Positions 21,958-32,824 of a DNA stretch of 64,000 nt are shown here, piece after piece. Numbering within the stretch: position 1 is the first letter of the stretch; every line of letters starts with the position of its first letter. Origin of the DNA: Apostichopus japonicus (lineage: Eukaryota; Echinodermata; Holothuroidea; Aspidochirotida; Stichopodidae); assembly GCF_037975245.1 (NCBI RefSeq), contig NC_092576.1, positions 32,652,611-32,716,610 of the forward strand, written 5' to 3'. The notes under the pieces are model-generated. The model searched no databases. It was given only the letters and a program-made list of their open reading frames with translations, and was not told the DNA's origin. The position numbers were made by a program, and so were the translations under genes.

Positions 21958-22400
21958 TTTAGCTCATACCAGCATGCTGGTGTGAGCTATTGTTACAGTG
22001 CGGCGTCTATCACTCTATCACTCTGTCCGTCAACAATTGGTAAAACCGCTCCCACTCGCACAGTGTTTGATGGAATTTCATGAAACTTGGACACAAGGAC
22101 CATTGGGTATAGGGCCATCAGAGATGGTCCAAAATATGGGGCCAAAGGTCACCTGTGGGCCGTAATGGGCCATTTTGTGGAAATACGCAAAATGCTTCTT
22201 CTCCTACAGATTCCATGGTACAATGTTGAGGGTTTGTCACGATAGTACTATGGTAGTTTTACCTTCAGGGTGTTCATGAATTTGAGATCAAAGATCAACT
22301 AGGGGTCTTTTGTGGCCCGGGCCGCGGCCCTATATTTTTGAAGCGAACCGCGGATGGCGGGGGAAATTACCGGATTTAGGGTCCTACGCTTCGAACTTAT
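21958..22400 (+). repeat. AGCTCA-palindrome dispersed repeat
   Basis: Begins with a 28-bp near-perfect palindrome (21961-21988; AGCTCA, ACCAGCATGCTGGT, TGAGCT with one mismatch) followed by phrases such as GTCCGTCAACAATTGG and TTTCATGAAACTTGG. I recall similar repeats opening with an AGCTCA hairpin in marine invertebrate genomes. A related fragment lies at about 28355-28600. The family class is uncertain. Confidence 0.5.
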
Positions 22401-23500
22401 AAGTTATAAATGAGGATGCAAGAGTGTTCTTGCGTTGAAACAACGGCTGACTTTTTATTACAAACTCTACACAATATGACAATGAAAATATACAAATGAA
22501 CAAATCATGATACATGACAGTATACGGTAAATGGCTTTGTATAATAAATGACTCAAGGGTCTCTTTACTCTCTTAAACTCTGTCTTTACTCGGGGAAAAA
22601 CCTATACTCAATACTACGAAAAATGCACAGAACCTATGCCCAAACTGTGACATATTAATACACAAATACAATTAAAGACTCAATAATAGTATCCTGCAAT
22701 ACGACATTGCACTTGTACAATACAGTATAAAAATGTATAAGTGTGTATAAAGAATAATGTAAAATGAACATTATGATATAATCTGCATAAATAATAATAA
22801 ACGTTTGCCAACAGGCGAGGAATTTTACACCTTCGTAATGGCCAGCCTAGGGCACACATGCCGCTGCAACTCATTATAGGCCATTTCCACCTAAACTGTT
22901 CCTAGACAGCAGGAATTTCTACCTCCTGAACCCACAAACTCTCAAGAGACTTGGCACTCCATAGCTATCCATAAAGGCTAAGATTAGAAGGACAAGCTCT
23001 TGAGACAACTCTGTAGTGACCAACAGTAACAATATGTTCAAGATACAAAATATGAATACGTACACTCTTTACACTGCGAGCAGTACAATACAGAAATACA
23101 GGTACAGTAAAATAATCTCTCAAAACAACTCAACTGTCAATACAGTACAATACACTAAATAAACTTTCAATTACTTTCTGTATACTTCACGTGACTGTAT
23201 ATAAACTCTCTGTATATAAACTCAACCTAACCGATACTGTCACTCTACAGTATAAAGGTACACAATACTACTATAGCACCCATGTGCTTCACGATACACA
23301 ACCACTGATCTACACAGTGTACACAACACACCCTATAAACCCATAGGACCAAGGTCCAAATACACAACCTAACATACGTACTTTGTACAGTGAAGTACAA
23401 CCTAGCCAAACACTTAAAAACTGATTCTATTAATTAACAATAAGGTTACGTACGGCAGTATAAAACAATAATAATATGTATTACTTAATCCCTTACTATA
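22401..23500. other. AT-rich stretch, possible 3' untranslated region
   Basis: No ORF of note. On the minus strand an AATAAA word lies near 22460, downstream of the small ORF at 23507-23845, so this could be a long 3' untranslated region of one transcript. This is inference only. Confidence 0.3.
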
Positions 23501-23506
23501 CTGGGG

Positions 23507-23845
23507 TCAGCTCGCTCGCGAATAACAAGACGAAGGAGATTCTTCGCTCGCGGTACAGGAAGCTCGCGTACATCGAGACTCATCAACGCTAACTCTAGCC
23601 AGCTCGCTATAGAGGTTGGTATGATCCGCCATCTTGGTAACCAGCGACTTCGAGCCAGAAGTCAAACCATCCAAAAACCTGAGGCATCCTGCCTCTGAGA
23701 AGGGTGACATTTCCTTCCTGACTCCAGGTAGTAAGGATATGGATAAACTCTGGGCTATTGACGACCCAAGATTAATGAAATTAACAAAAATATGAACGGG
23801 ATCACGAGGCAAGCCCCGGAGCTCTGCAGGGACAATGTTCGCCAT
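23507..23845 (-). CDS. Unknown 112-residue ORF
   Basis: From ATG at 23845 the frame begins MANIVPAELRGLPRDPVHIF and runs 112 codons to a stop. Upstream it stays open ten codons further. The second half is Ser, Arg and Glu rich with a short Cys-containing tail. I see no known domain, no signal peptide and no membrane segment. Its upstream side (23930-24030) is one arm of an inverted repeat whose other arm lies at 28193-28304, so the ORF may be tied to a repeat rather than to a host gene. Confidence 0.3.
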   Translation of the reverse strand: MANIVPAELRGLPRDPVHIFVNFINLGSSIAQSLSISLLPGVRKEMSPFSEAGCLRFLDGLTSGSKSLVTKMADHTNLYSELARVSVDESRCTRASCTASEESPSSCYSRAS

Positions 23846-23929
23846 ACAACAACGTATCCAGAACTGAAGAAACACGTGTATACAACTAACGCTACAAACT
23901 GACTATTACGGCATATTACATAATACATG

Positions 23930-24030
23930 CAAATCAGCGAGGTAAATGAATCTGGAGGATTCATGTCAATTGGGTGCGCGCGTACCATGTATGGAGGGTC
24001 ATGTGATGTGTTCCAGGGTGGTACTATACT
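23930..24030 (+). repeat. Left arm of ~100-bp inverted repeat
   Basis: The reverse complement aligns with 28193-28304. Shared words include ACCACCCTGGAACACATCAC, ATGACCCTCCAT, CATGGTACGCGCG and CCAGATTCATTTACCTCG. Similarity stops abruptly on both outer sides. Confidence 0.85.
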
Positions 24031-24303
24031 GATATTTCTCTGTAGCAGTTCGAGAACAGTGTTAGTGACTTCGTGAAAGATTGGTCGGTTCGGACATGGG
24101 AACTAACGGCATAAGAAGGTACTGGTACTTCAGGCCTACGAAATAGTGCTAATATGCTAACGTTCAACCTTATTCTCTTGATTGAAGGCAGGCCTCCTAC
24201 ATAATCTTACTTAATCCTACTTACCTGCCGTCACCAACAACCGTTACAGTGCCGAGTTTGCTCGCGATATGGTCACAAGGAACGATATTGTTATTTTCGA
24301 TAG

Positions 24304-24518
24304 GAACTTGGCCAGCATGATAGTGCCGTAAGTACTGTGAAACAAAAGTATAAGGTGGAAAGTATCGACTATTTGAAATACCACAGGTCCAATGATTTTA
24401 TAACTTTGAACTCTCCCGCTTCTAACATTTTAAACGATGAATTTTGCATTTTAAGTGGCAATTTTAATGCTCCTAAGTTATTTGATTTGAATAATTTTAA
24501 TTCTGATCATAATATACC
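24304..24518 (+). pseudogene. N-terminal part of non-LTR polyprotein
   Basis: The frame is open after TAG at 24301-24303 and reads through KVESIDYLKYHRSNDF to NNFNSDHNIPS at the Penelope insertion. After the 198-bp insertion and one copy of its target duplication, the frame resumes with NIPSQNISASG in the endonuclease ORF. This segment is therefore the natural upstream part of the 24693-26012 frame, with no known domain of its own. Confidence 0.65.
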
Positions 24519-24716
24519 ATCCCATTGTGTTCACCGTGCTCATTAACCTGTCTGTATTCTGTGCGTGTTTTTGTCCCCTCTGTTACTGTAACTTGTCATT
24601 TAGCCTCTGAAGAAGATCCTGCTAGGATCGAAACGTCAGGCCAACTTTCTTTTACACATTCTATTACACAGGCTCTCTAGTGGATAAGCAGTTTGCTAAC
24701 AGTTTCATTTTATTTT
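24519..24716 (+). mobile_element. Penelope-like 3' end inserted in the non-LTR element
   Basis: The 198-bp insert is bracketed by the 11-bp direct repeat CATAATATACC (24508-24518 and 24717-24727). Its content matches the 3' end of the relic at 9540-10500, including GAAGAAGATCCTG and the tail TAGTGGATAAGCAGTTTGCT. It is 5'-truncated, as expected of target-primed reverse transcription, and splits the non-LTR reading frame. Confidence 0.85.
24603..24642 (+). ncRNA. Minimal hammerhead ribozyme-like motif
   Basis: The conserved hammerhead core is present in order: CTGAAGA (24607-24613, fitting CUGANGA), a stem-loop GATCC-TGCTA-GGATC (24615-24629), GAAAC (24630-24634) and GTC (24635-24637). Flanking GCCT (24603-24606) and AGGC (24638-24641) can pair as stem I. 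One A (24614) is unpaired before stem II, and stem III is minimal or absent. Hammerhead motifs are known from Penelope-like elements, sometimes in such minimal form and thought to work as dimers. The copy near 10377-10410 has lost the core. Confidence 0.65.
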
Positions 24717-26012
24717 CATAATATACCCTCGCAGAACATATCTGCGTCGGGCGAAATAACTCAATCTGGCCGAAATTTGAATACATCCACTCCCCATTCC
24801 GAGAGAATCTATTCACCAAACCCCCATGAGAAAAAGACGCGAAGGTCCAATATGCTCCAGATTGGATTTTTGAATATATGCCATCTACTCCCAAAGGTTG
24901 ATCAGTTGCAGGCTCTCATGAACAATCAAGAAACAAAGATTGATGTGTTTGCCCTAAATGAAACATTTTCAACTGATTCAATCCAAGATTATGAATTAGC
25001 TATATCAGGCTATAATATTATAAGGAAAGACAGAAAAGGGAATGGAGGTGGCGTGGCTGCCTATATTGAACATGGAAGGCCGTTTCTTAGACATCCTGAG
25101 TATGAAGTTGACGTAATTGAAGCAATTTGGATGGAACTCATATTACCCCATATTAGAAATGTTCTGCTATGCATCATGTATCGCCCACCAGATTCCAATA
25201 CGCAATGGTATGAATGTTTCCACGATATGCTTCTAGCACCTTTTAAAGATTTTAGTGATATTATAATTGTCGGTGATTTTAATATTAACCTCTTAGATAA
25301 AAAGGTGAATAGGAGATGGCAGCTTGAACTTCGAATATTTAATCTGACTCAAATGGTAACAGTAGCTACGCGGCAAACTGAGAGTACAATGACTCTAATT
25401 GATCATGTTTATACCACAAATGAAAATCGATTGATGAACACAATCGTGCCCCAAATACGTCTGAGTGATCATTTCCCTATCTTCTTCACTTGGCGACTGA
25501 ACAATAAAGTAATAAGAAATAAATCACATCGAAGCTTTAAGTATAGAGCCATAGATCGAATTGATACTGCTGCTTTCAAATCAGATTTGAGAAACATGTT
25601 ACCAATAGGACCCCTCCCCCATGAATGTGATGTTGATAAATCTCTGTCATGCTGGCATGAGAACTTCATTAATGTTTTGAATTTACATGCTCCCAAGAAA
25701 GCAAAAAGGGTCAAACGTGAGAAACAACCGAGGTGGTTCAATAAAGATATTAACAATGCAATTAAAATGAGGGACCGAACAAAGATCAAGGATCCTACTG
25801 CGTATCGATTTTGTCGCAATAAAGTGACTTGTATGATACGTGCAGCCAAACAAAACTATTTCAAAGAAGCTATAACTTCCAACAAAGGCGATTCCAAAGC
25901 CATCTGGAAAGTTCTGAGAGATGCGCAATCGAACAACACTGGAATGGTTATTAACCACAGTCCCAATATTTTAAAAGTGGATGGAAAAATAATAACAGAC
26001 ACGCGTCAGTGA
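24693..26012 (+). pseudogene. Endonuclease portion of non-LTR retrotransposon
   Basis: This is the APE-like endonuclease that nicks target DNA to prime reverse transcription. Residues of the family are visible: N61 in FLNICHL, E90 in LNETF, GDFN at 194-197 and SDH at 258-260. The basic stretch after it (about residues 340-440, with WFNKDI and a Lys/Arg-rich region) is the usual linker into RT. The first ~9 codons derive from the Penelope insertion and target duplication, so the listed start is not the native one. It ends at TGA 26010-26012 because of a one-base shift relative to the RT frame. Confidence 0.92.
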
Positions 26013-26016
26013 TATT

Positions 26017-27705
26017 GTGGAAGCCTTCAATAAATATTTTATTGAAGTGTGTCAAACTTACCTAGTTAACAACCAGCACAACAACTGTGATACTTTCCCT
26101 GAGGTTAGGAAGTATGTTAACGCCAAATTACCACAAGGGGAGACATTTAATATCCCAAGAGTAACTGAACAGTATGTTTTGAAGTATCTGCAGTCGCTTG
26201 ACCCTAACAAAGCGACCGGTCTCGATGAAATAAGTGCGCATGTATTAAAGATAAGTGCAATTGAAATTACTCCCAGTATTACACGAATAATAAATCAAAG
26301 CATTGATACTGATGTATTTCCATGTAACTGGAAGGAAGCTAAGGTTATCCCGAGTTTTAAAACGGAATCCCGCCATGATTTATCGAACTACAGACCGATT
26401 GCAATTTTACCAATTCTCTCAAAAATAATTGAAAAACATGTCCACCTAGCCCTCAGTAAGCATTTGAATAAGTTTGACCTTTTACGTAATACACAGTCGG
26501 GTTTCAGGGAAAAGTATTCATGCGAAACGGCGCTATTGAAGGTTGTGGATCAGTGGATGGAATCTATTGATAAGGGGTATATTTTGGGAACTATTTTCTT
26601 AGACCTCAGTAAGGCATTCGATTTGGTAAACCACGAGATTATGGTAACGAAACTACGTATTTATGGTGTATCGAGTAAAGCGATTAATTGGTTCAAATCC
26701 TATTTAGTTAATAGAAGTCAATGCACATACTTAAATGGTGTTTTATCGAGTTCAAGACGAAATGCATGTGGTGTACCCCAGGGAAGCATTCTTGGTCCAC
26801 TTCTGTTCTTAATTTATATTAATGATATGGATCTCACTTTGGAATATTGTTCAGCGGATATGTATGCTGACGACACAACATTTTATGCCAGTGATACATC
26901 TACCATTAACTTGAATAACAAATTGCAAAGAGACATGGAAAAAGTTAGTGCCTGGTGTGACCGAAATAAAATGGCAATCAACACCACTAAAACGAAGGTA
27001 TTATTGATGGGATCTGGTCAGAGACTGGCTTCATTACCTGACAATGCAAATACTCTTTCTGTGACACTCGGGGGCAAAATTCTCAAGACTGTCAAATATG
27101 AAGAACTATTAGGTGTAAAAATTGATAACAATATATCCTGGCATATTCAGGTTGACAACGTTTGCAAAACAGTCTCAAATCGCCTTGCCTTACTGAGACG
27201 CATACAACCATATATTGATTTAAATACGAAAATTATCTTCTATAATGGGTATGTACGACCCATTCTAGATTATTGTAGTATAGTCTGGGGTACGTGTGGA
27301 GCAAATGATTTACAAAAGTTGTTACATATGCAAAAAGCAGCAGCGCGTATTATTACGAACTCGGGAAGATATGAAAGCTCGACAGAATTATTTAAAATGC
27401 TAAAGTGGCACCCTGTCGATACGCAAATACGTATACGACGATTGATCATGATGTACAAGACCATGAATGGCCTCTCCCCAAATTATCTAACCCAGTTATT
27501 CAACTTTACACACGAAATTCATAATCACAATTTGAGATCCACGACCCAAAGTAACTTATACCTGAAAGATGGTAAAACGGAATATCACAAGCGTAGATTT
27601 TCCTTCATAGCTGCCAAAGAATGGAATAGTTTGCCAGCTGAATGCAAGCATGACAAATCTTTACCTATTTTTAAACGTTTAGTCAATGAATTTTTTAAGT
27701 CTTAA
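26017..27705 (+). pseudogene. Reverse transcriptase portion of non-LTR retrotransposon
   Basis: A reverse transcriptase frame of about 565 codons. Motifs in order: KVIPSFK...NYRPIAILP, FLDLSKAFDLVNH, CGVPQGSILGPLLFLIYIND, YADD at 283-286, then a thumb and C-terminal region with LLGVKIDNNISW and a typical non-LTR tail (WNSLPAE). All catalytic aspartates are present. The frame is already open upstream of 26017 and has no native start; it continues the endonuclease frame after a one-base shift between 26004 and 26010. No RNase H domain is seen. Confidence 0.95.
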
Positions 27706-27912
27706 TCATCTCATTACGCTTTTATGTTCTATACCCATTTTTACAGTTATGTGATTTACTGTTGTATATTTGTATGTTTAATAGTCTTACTCTTTGTTTA
27801 TTGTTTTATAATATTATTCTTTTTATATTGATTGTATTTTAGGGCCTCGGGGAATATTAGCTTTGGCTAACCGAGTCACCCTTTTAAAGGTTAATAAATA
27901 ATAAATAAATTA

Positions 27913-28192
27913 ATACAGCTCTAGGGGCAAGCTTTGTCTCATATGGCCTAACGTTATAACTACATGCTATAAGTGAATGTAGAAATGGGAAATGTGGGGA
28001 AATGTTTAGTTCAGTGCAACCACGGAATTCTCCATGGAACAGAGCCTAATGCTGCTCGACGTGAATATAGCTATCACGTTAGGCTACAGGCACGGTTATT
28101 GCTAGGTAACGGGTGTCGTCTGCTGCTCTAAGCACGCAAACACATTTACGTACTAGTTGGATGAAATCATCATGCGTAATAGGGAGAGTAGT
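27913..28192. other. Unique sequence between retroelement and inverted repeat
   Basis: No gene or repeat recognised. It does not resemble the matching inner side of the left arm (24031-24300). Confidence 0.4.
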
Positions 28193-28304
28193 ATATTAGT
28201 ACCACCCTGGAACACATCACATGACCCTCCATGCATGGTACGCGCGTACGCGCGTATTTACTGTGTGATAGTTTCTCCAGATTCATTTACCTCGTTGATG
28301 CAAA
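28193..28304 (-). repeat. Right arm of ~100-bp inverted repeat
   Basis: Reverse complement of 23930-24030 with about ten extra bases in the middle. Together the arms enclose the whole non-LTR element. Confidence 0.85.
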
Positions 28305-28354
28305 TACTGAACGGGTGCACATAACAAAATTTCACTTCACTACATTTTCAAATT

Positions 28355-28600
28355 GCTCCTGTTCGTACAGTGTATGGCCAATTATAATGAAACTTGGTCA
28401 CAATGTTCCTCGGGATGAGAGTTACGAGGGGTGTTCGGAAAATTGAGGTCAAATGTCATTTAGGGGGTCATCGGGGGTCATTCTTTGTAATATTTTCAAA
28501 TATCTCAATCTCCTCAAGATTTTGATGGATCATATTCAAAGTTGAACTGATGATTGTTGGATTGTGTATGAATAAGGTGATGCCTAAAAAATTTTGGTCA
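28355..28600 (+). repeat. Fragment related to the AGCTCA-type repeat
   Basis: Phrases such as ACAGTGTATGGCCAATTATA, ATGAAACTTGGTCACAATG and TTGAGGTCAAATGTCA parallel those at 22060-22300. The opening palindrome is missing. Confidence 0.4.
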
Positions 28601-29247
28601 AAAGTTAATTAATTACAATTAATCCCCATTGTTTAAAAAAATCTGAGCCTTCACTTTTTGCCAGAGCGCCTTTAATTTGTCTCCCAGTGTCTGCAGTGTT
28701 TGTTTACATTTGTGGTTAAGCTCTACAGAGGCTGTTAGTGGAATTAAAGCAGGACTGGGAGTTGTTATTAACTGTTGAACTGTAAGCATGAGAGCCCCAT
28801 AGCCAATCAGCACTTGCCGATTCTTAGAAGTCTTTGAACCTGAGGTATGTAGGCAGCTTGTGAAGTTATGTCTTGTAGGGAGTGCTTGTGAAGTTATGTC
28901 TGCTAAGGTAGAGGGGAGAAAGTTTATTAATGTAGGTCAGTGCATGGTATTGTTTGAGAGAGTGGGTAAAATAGGATTTAAAGGGGGAAAATAGGAATTA
29001 TAGCCAGTGGTGTGGCCAGGATTCTGCTAACGGAGGGGGGGGGGGGTATCCCTCATGAGCCCAAAATTGGTTTTGTGGGCCCTACATTTTTCAGCTCGAA
29101 AAGGTATGAGCTTCTGCAACATTGGTGCTCTAGTTTTTATTTATCATGGAATTGCAATTTTAGTTTCTCGATGGAAATTTTTTGTATTCAATTTTTGTAA
29201 CCCTGCGAGCCACCTAAAAAATTAATATTTGCCTTCCCCAATACTAG
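28601..29247. other. Non-coding; possible hAT end and small direct repeat
   Basis: A direct repeat GTGAAGTTATGTCT occurs at about 28861 and 28889. A hAT-like start CAGTGGTGTGGCCAG lies near 29005 followed by a G-run, with no partner found. The minus frame at 28619-28813 has no recognised family. Confidence 0.4.
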
Positions 29248-30046
29248 CAGTGGCGGAGATTTCTTGTCAGAAGTGGGGGGTTGCAGGCCATTGATGAAAT
29301 AAAAAGTCATAACTGCTGGCTCACTATCTAAGTGGAGCGCCACCATAGGTTGGCGCGTAGTGCACAAGAATCTTTTGGCAAATATTGCCTCACAGATTGC
29401 AGTAAATGGCACTGTCCAGGCCTTGAAAAGCTGCATTTAACCAGGGGCGTATGCAGGATTTTCTAACCCGGGGGGGGGGGCGTATTACTATCTAAGCGGA
29501 GCGCCACCTGGTTGGCGCGCAGCGTACAAGCATATTTCTGGTTTTGGTACCCCCAGATCACCGGAAATGGCCCTTCTCGGGCTTGAAACTGACCAACCAT
29601 ATGTACACTTTTGCCTGAGAAACAAGTATTTCTAAATACTTTTTTTCTCATCTATAACCTTTTTGAAGATTGTCACCAGTCACACATCATGTTCGACTTC
29701 ATCACATATCCTGTGGATCATTGCTTTTGTAGGTGATTCTTCATCGCGGCCCACAGTATCCGTCAGCCCCACTGCTCAGAATTTGAAAATTCACAATTCT
29801 CGTGAATCACTTCAAACATACCCATAATGTTGCACAAAATATCATCTATGGACAACCGATATAGAAAAACCTCCTTCAAACCCTTACAGACGGGTCAAAA
29901 TTGCACGAGTATGATGAAGTATGATGAAGAATGTTGGTTAGTGAATTTTCGAAAATTCAGACGGCTACTAAAAAATTTCGTTGAAGGAAATAAAAATATA
30001 CCAGATATTTCCGAAACCGAACACTACACACATCGACAATTTTGAG

Positions 30047-30606
30047 CATGGGCGCAGATCAGTCTTGGAGAATGGTGGGGACGCGTGTATGCTCTCTGAT
30101 ACTTTCTAAGCGGAGCGCGACCATGGGTTCGCGCGTAGCGTACGATTTTTTTTGGGCAAATATATCTCCCAGATCGCCGGAAATAACACTTCCCAGACCT
30201 AATGATGCTCCTAAACCTCCTTAAGTTTTAGATCTCATGGCTTAGAAATTTAGTTTGGAGAAATACACGGACGTCTGCAGAAAGAAAATCAGGGGACAAA
30301 TTTATCCAAGTAGACTTTTGTATATACGATGGGTCCTCTCCCAGAAAACAAATATAGACTGCCGCAAATGCGATTTCCGTCCTATATTTAACAACTGTCA
30401 ACTGTGGATAAAATACAATAAAATGAGAACTGCTGCATGTCATTTGCACAATGCTGGATCAAACTGCGCCAAAGTTCAATACAGGGAAACTTGAAATGCA
30501 GCTATTGGTCAAGACAAATTTGTGGGGACACGGTATATCATGTCCCCACTACTGAAAAAGTTGGTGGGGACGCGTCCCGCTGTCTTCACCAGGATCTGCG
30601 CCCATG
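30047..30606. mobile_element. Nested hAT-like element
   Basis: Terminal inverted words CATGGGCGCAGATC are exact at both ends. The flanking 8-mers ATTTTGAG and GTTTGGAG agree at six of eight positions, consistent with a decayed 8-bp duplication. A second inverted word GGGGACGCGT lies about 40 bp in from each end. It sits inside the 29248-31186 element. Confidence 0.7.
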
Positions 30607-30699
30607 GTTTGGAGGCTGTTTATCGTGGAACGCCATTTTCATGCCCACTGATATGATGTAATATCTGCTGTTTGCTTTACAAATTCGAATAATTTTGTA

Positions 30700-30795
30700 C
30701 CTGTTCCTCTTTCTCTTCCCGTTTTCTTGTCGTATTTTCTACTCCATCCTTTTCTCCTTTTCTCTCTTTCTTCTTTTTCTTTCCTTCCTTCACCT
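30700..30795. repeat. Dispersed pyrimidine-rich tract, second copy
   Basis: Closely similar to 1836-2035, beginning GTTCCTCTTTCTCTTCCCG. The shared word order suggests common origin, possibly as the interior of related elements. Confidence 0.6.
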
Positions 30796-31194
30796 CGTTG
30801 AAGTTGGCAAGTGTATACAGTTCCAAAGCTATTCAACAGCAACAAGACGTTATTTTATGTATGTCTATTGTGGGGTGAAGTTAGCGCTATGAGCTACAAG
30901 TTCCAATGCGCAAGGTGGGGGAAAGGGGCTAGAAATAATGCGTGGGTCTATTCTAACTCGGTTTTCGGTCGTTAATTGTTGATGTAGCCTGCCAGGTAAA
31001 CGGTTGAAATGACTTTAACAATTTCAAATTTTATAATTTGATTTATTATGCCATTTGAAGCACATACCATAGTCTACAACAGAACATTACTGGCAAAAAC
31101 TAGGGGGGTGATTGTGTGGGCCAACCACCCCCTTCAAAAAGTGGGGGGGGGTTAAACCCCCCAACCCCCTTGTTTCTTCGCCACTGAATACTAG

Positions 31195-31940
31195 ATACCG
31201 ATACATGTAGTTTGTTGCATGGATGGTGTAGCCTCGTCCAGTTATAAAATTCTCTCCTCCAATTTGAAGTGAATTTTGAAGAAATGCTTAACATTTTTCT
31301 TGAAATTAAAAGGCCCTAACCATGGAGGAAGGGATGCCCCTCAAGTTCCTAGTCCGACGTATCCCATAGACTTTGTATTGCATTGTAGTTGCAGTGTCTG
31401 TCTCTGTAACAGACGACCCATTGCATATCTTTTCCTGCACGGAAAATAGGCATATTTACCATTTTAGTCTGGCAAAACACATATATCTCTCGGCTGCTTC
31501 ACACACGGAGCCGCGCGGCCTATCCAGTTAGTGTAGATCAGTGTTGGATATCCGTGTGTAATAGGCAGGTTGAGGTTAGTTCCAACACAGCTAGTTGACC
31601 TCTAACGTCATTTCCGTTTCAGACTCGTTGCAGTATTGTGGAGTTTTGTGATGTGTTGGGGATAGAGATGAAGATGCGAGTTACATTTAGAGCATTTTTA
31701 AAACGAAATGCATAAAATCAAGTCAAGAAATGAAGAAAACGAAACACTCAGTGTGCGGTACTAACTGTTGCATCACTAAGGAAAGGGAGATCCTCAGATC
31801 TAGGCCCTAGGTGAAGATGGTACACGAAACACTCAGTTTGCTGTTCCAGGTGTTTGAATCACTGTGTCTGTGATGTGGTAAGTGAAACACCCTGCATGGA
31901 ATTCCAAGTGTTTGAATCACCTCCCCAACCAAGAAAAACA
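31195..31940. other. Non-coding; fragment shared with the ORF at 6828
   Basis: At 31512-31543 the plus strand reads almost exactly as the last ~10 codons of the minus-strand ORF at 6828-7133 (the residues RAAYPVSVDQ), but continues without a stop for about 20 codons. From 31735 the sequence grades into words resembling the following tandem repeat (GAAACACTCAGT, TGTTTGAATCAC). Confidence 0.45.
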
Positions 31941-32240
31941 CCAAGTTTTATTGTCGAAACACCTTCAAACTAGCCTCAACTAGTTGTGTTGTCGAAACAC
32001 CTTGACACTAACGTCAGTGAAACCCTCTGAATGCAATACCAAGTTTTGTTGTCGAAACACCTTGAAACTGGCCTCAACTAGCTGCGTTGTCGAAACACCT
32101 TGACACTAACCTCAGTGAAACCCTCAGAATGCAATACCAAGTTTTGTTGTCGAAACACCTTGAAACTGGCCTAAAGTAGCTATGTTGTCGGAACACCTTG
32201 ACACTAACGTCAGTGAAACCTGAGAATGCAATACCAAGGT
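31941..32240 (+). repeat. ~97-bp tandem repeat, three copies
   Basis: About three copies of a unit that itself contains two TGTTGTCGAAACACCTTGA-like words, TAACCTCAGTGAAACCCTC and GAATGCAATACCAAG. A lone partial unit recurs at 35620-35655, and CTGTCGAAACACCCC appears near 49317. Confidence 0.85.
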
Positions 32241-32660
32241 ATCATTCATTCACTTCCCATGCTCCATTAATTTCCCATGCTTTATTCCTCACTGTGCCCC
32301 ATTAATCTACCATACCCAATTTATATAACACACCATGCACATACCTCCATTCATTCACCTACTAACCCCACCCACCTTTTGCCATCCAATGATCTACCAA
32401 ATATACTTCTAACCATTTAGTCGGTCCAACCTTAATTGCAACCTTTGCTCACTCTATTGCAATTCAACACACCCAAACTTTATTTTAGTCTGACATAAGT
32501 TTCTAAAAGAAACATGCTCAATTTTGTTTCCATAAACACCAAATAGGGCTTACCTTTTAACCAAATCAAATGTTATTAAAGTCTGTTACATTTCCACTCT
32601 ATTCTATTGACACTATTGTTTTTCTTTACTTCTTTTCCAGACGGTTTGGGACGGAGGAAC
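32241..32660. other. No recognisable gene
   Basis: AC-rich and AT-rich sequence without supported features. Confidence 0.4.
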
Positions 32661-32824
32661 GGCTAACGTGTGAACATAGAGAGAGACAAATGGACCAACA
32701 GACATATAAACAGATGAACAGTAACGGTGTTATGTCCCCTCTTCACCAACTTTGTCGGCAAAGAGAAAATAAGTGCTTTGCATAAGGACATAACACAGGT
32801 GCATTGACCAGGAATCAAACTAGG

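Larger units (their letters stand above)
24304..27912 (+). mobile_element. Non-LTR retrotransposon (EN plus RT), broken
   Basis: A plus-strand element encodes an N-terminal region, an APE-type endonuclease and a reverse transcriptase, with a short 3' region ending in TAATAAATAATAAATAAAT. The short-repeat tail and domain order fit the Jockey/CR1/L2 group; I do not assign the clade. The 5' end is not fixed: the frame is open from 24304, and the element probably begins between about 24030 and 24300. Two lesions are visible: a 198-bp Penelope insertion at 24519-24716 and a one-base frameshift near 26004-26010. Otherwise the coding sequence is open, so inactivation seems recent. Confidence 0.9.
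29248..31186. mobile_element. hAT-like element with exact 8-bp duplication
   Basis: Ends are CAGTGGCGGAGA on the left and the complement of CAGTGGCGAAGA on the right. The 8-bp direct repeat AATACTAG flanks it exactly (29240-29247 and 31187-31194). The 1.94-kb interior is non-coding. It holds three copies of the AAGCGGAGCGCCACC motif (about 29327, 29490 and 30107), another nested hAT-like element (30047-30606) and a pyrimidine tract (30700-30795). No transposase seen. Confidence 0.88.
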
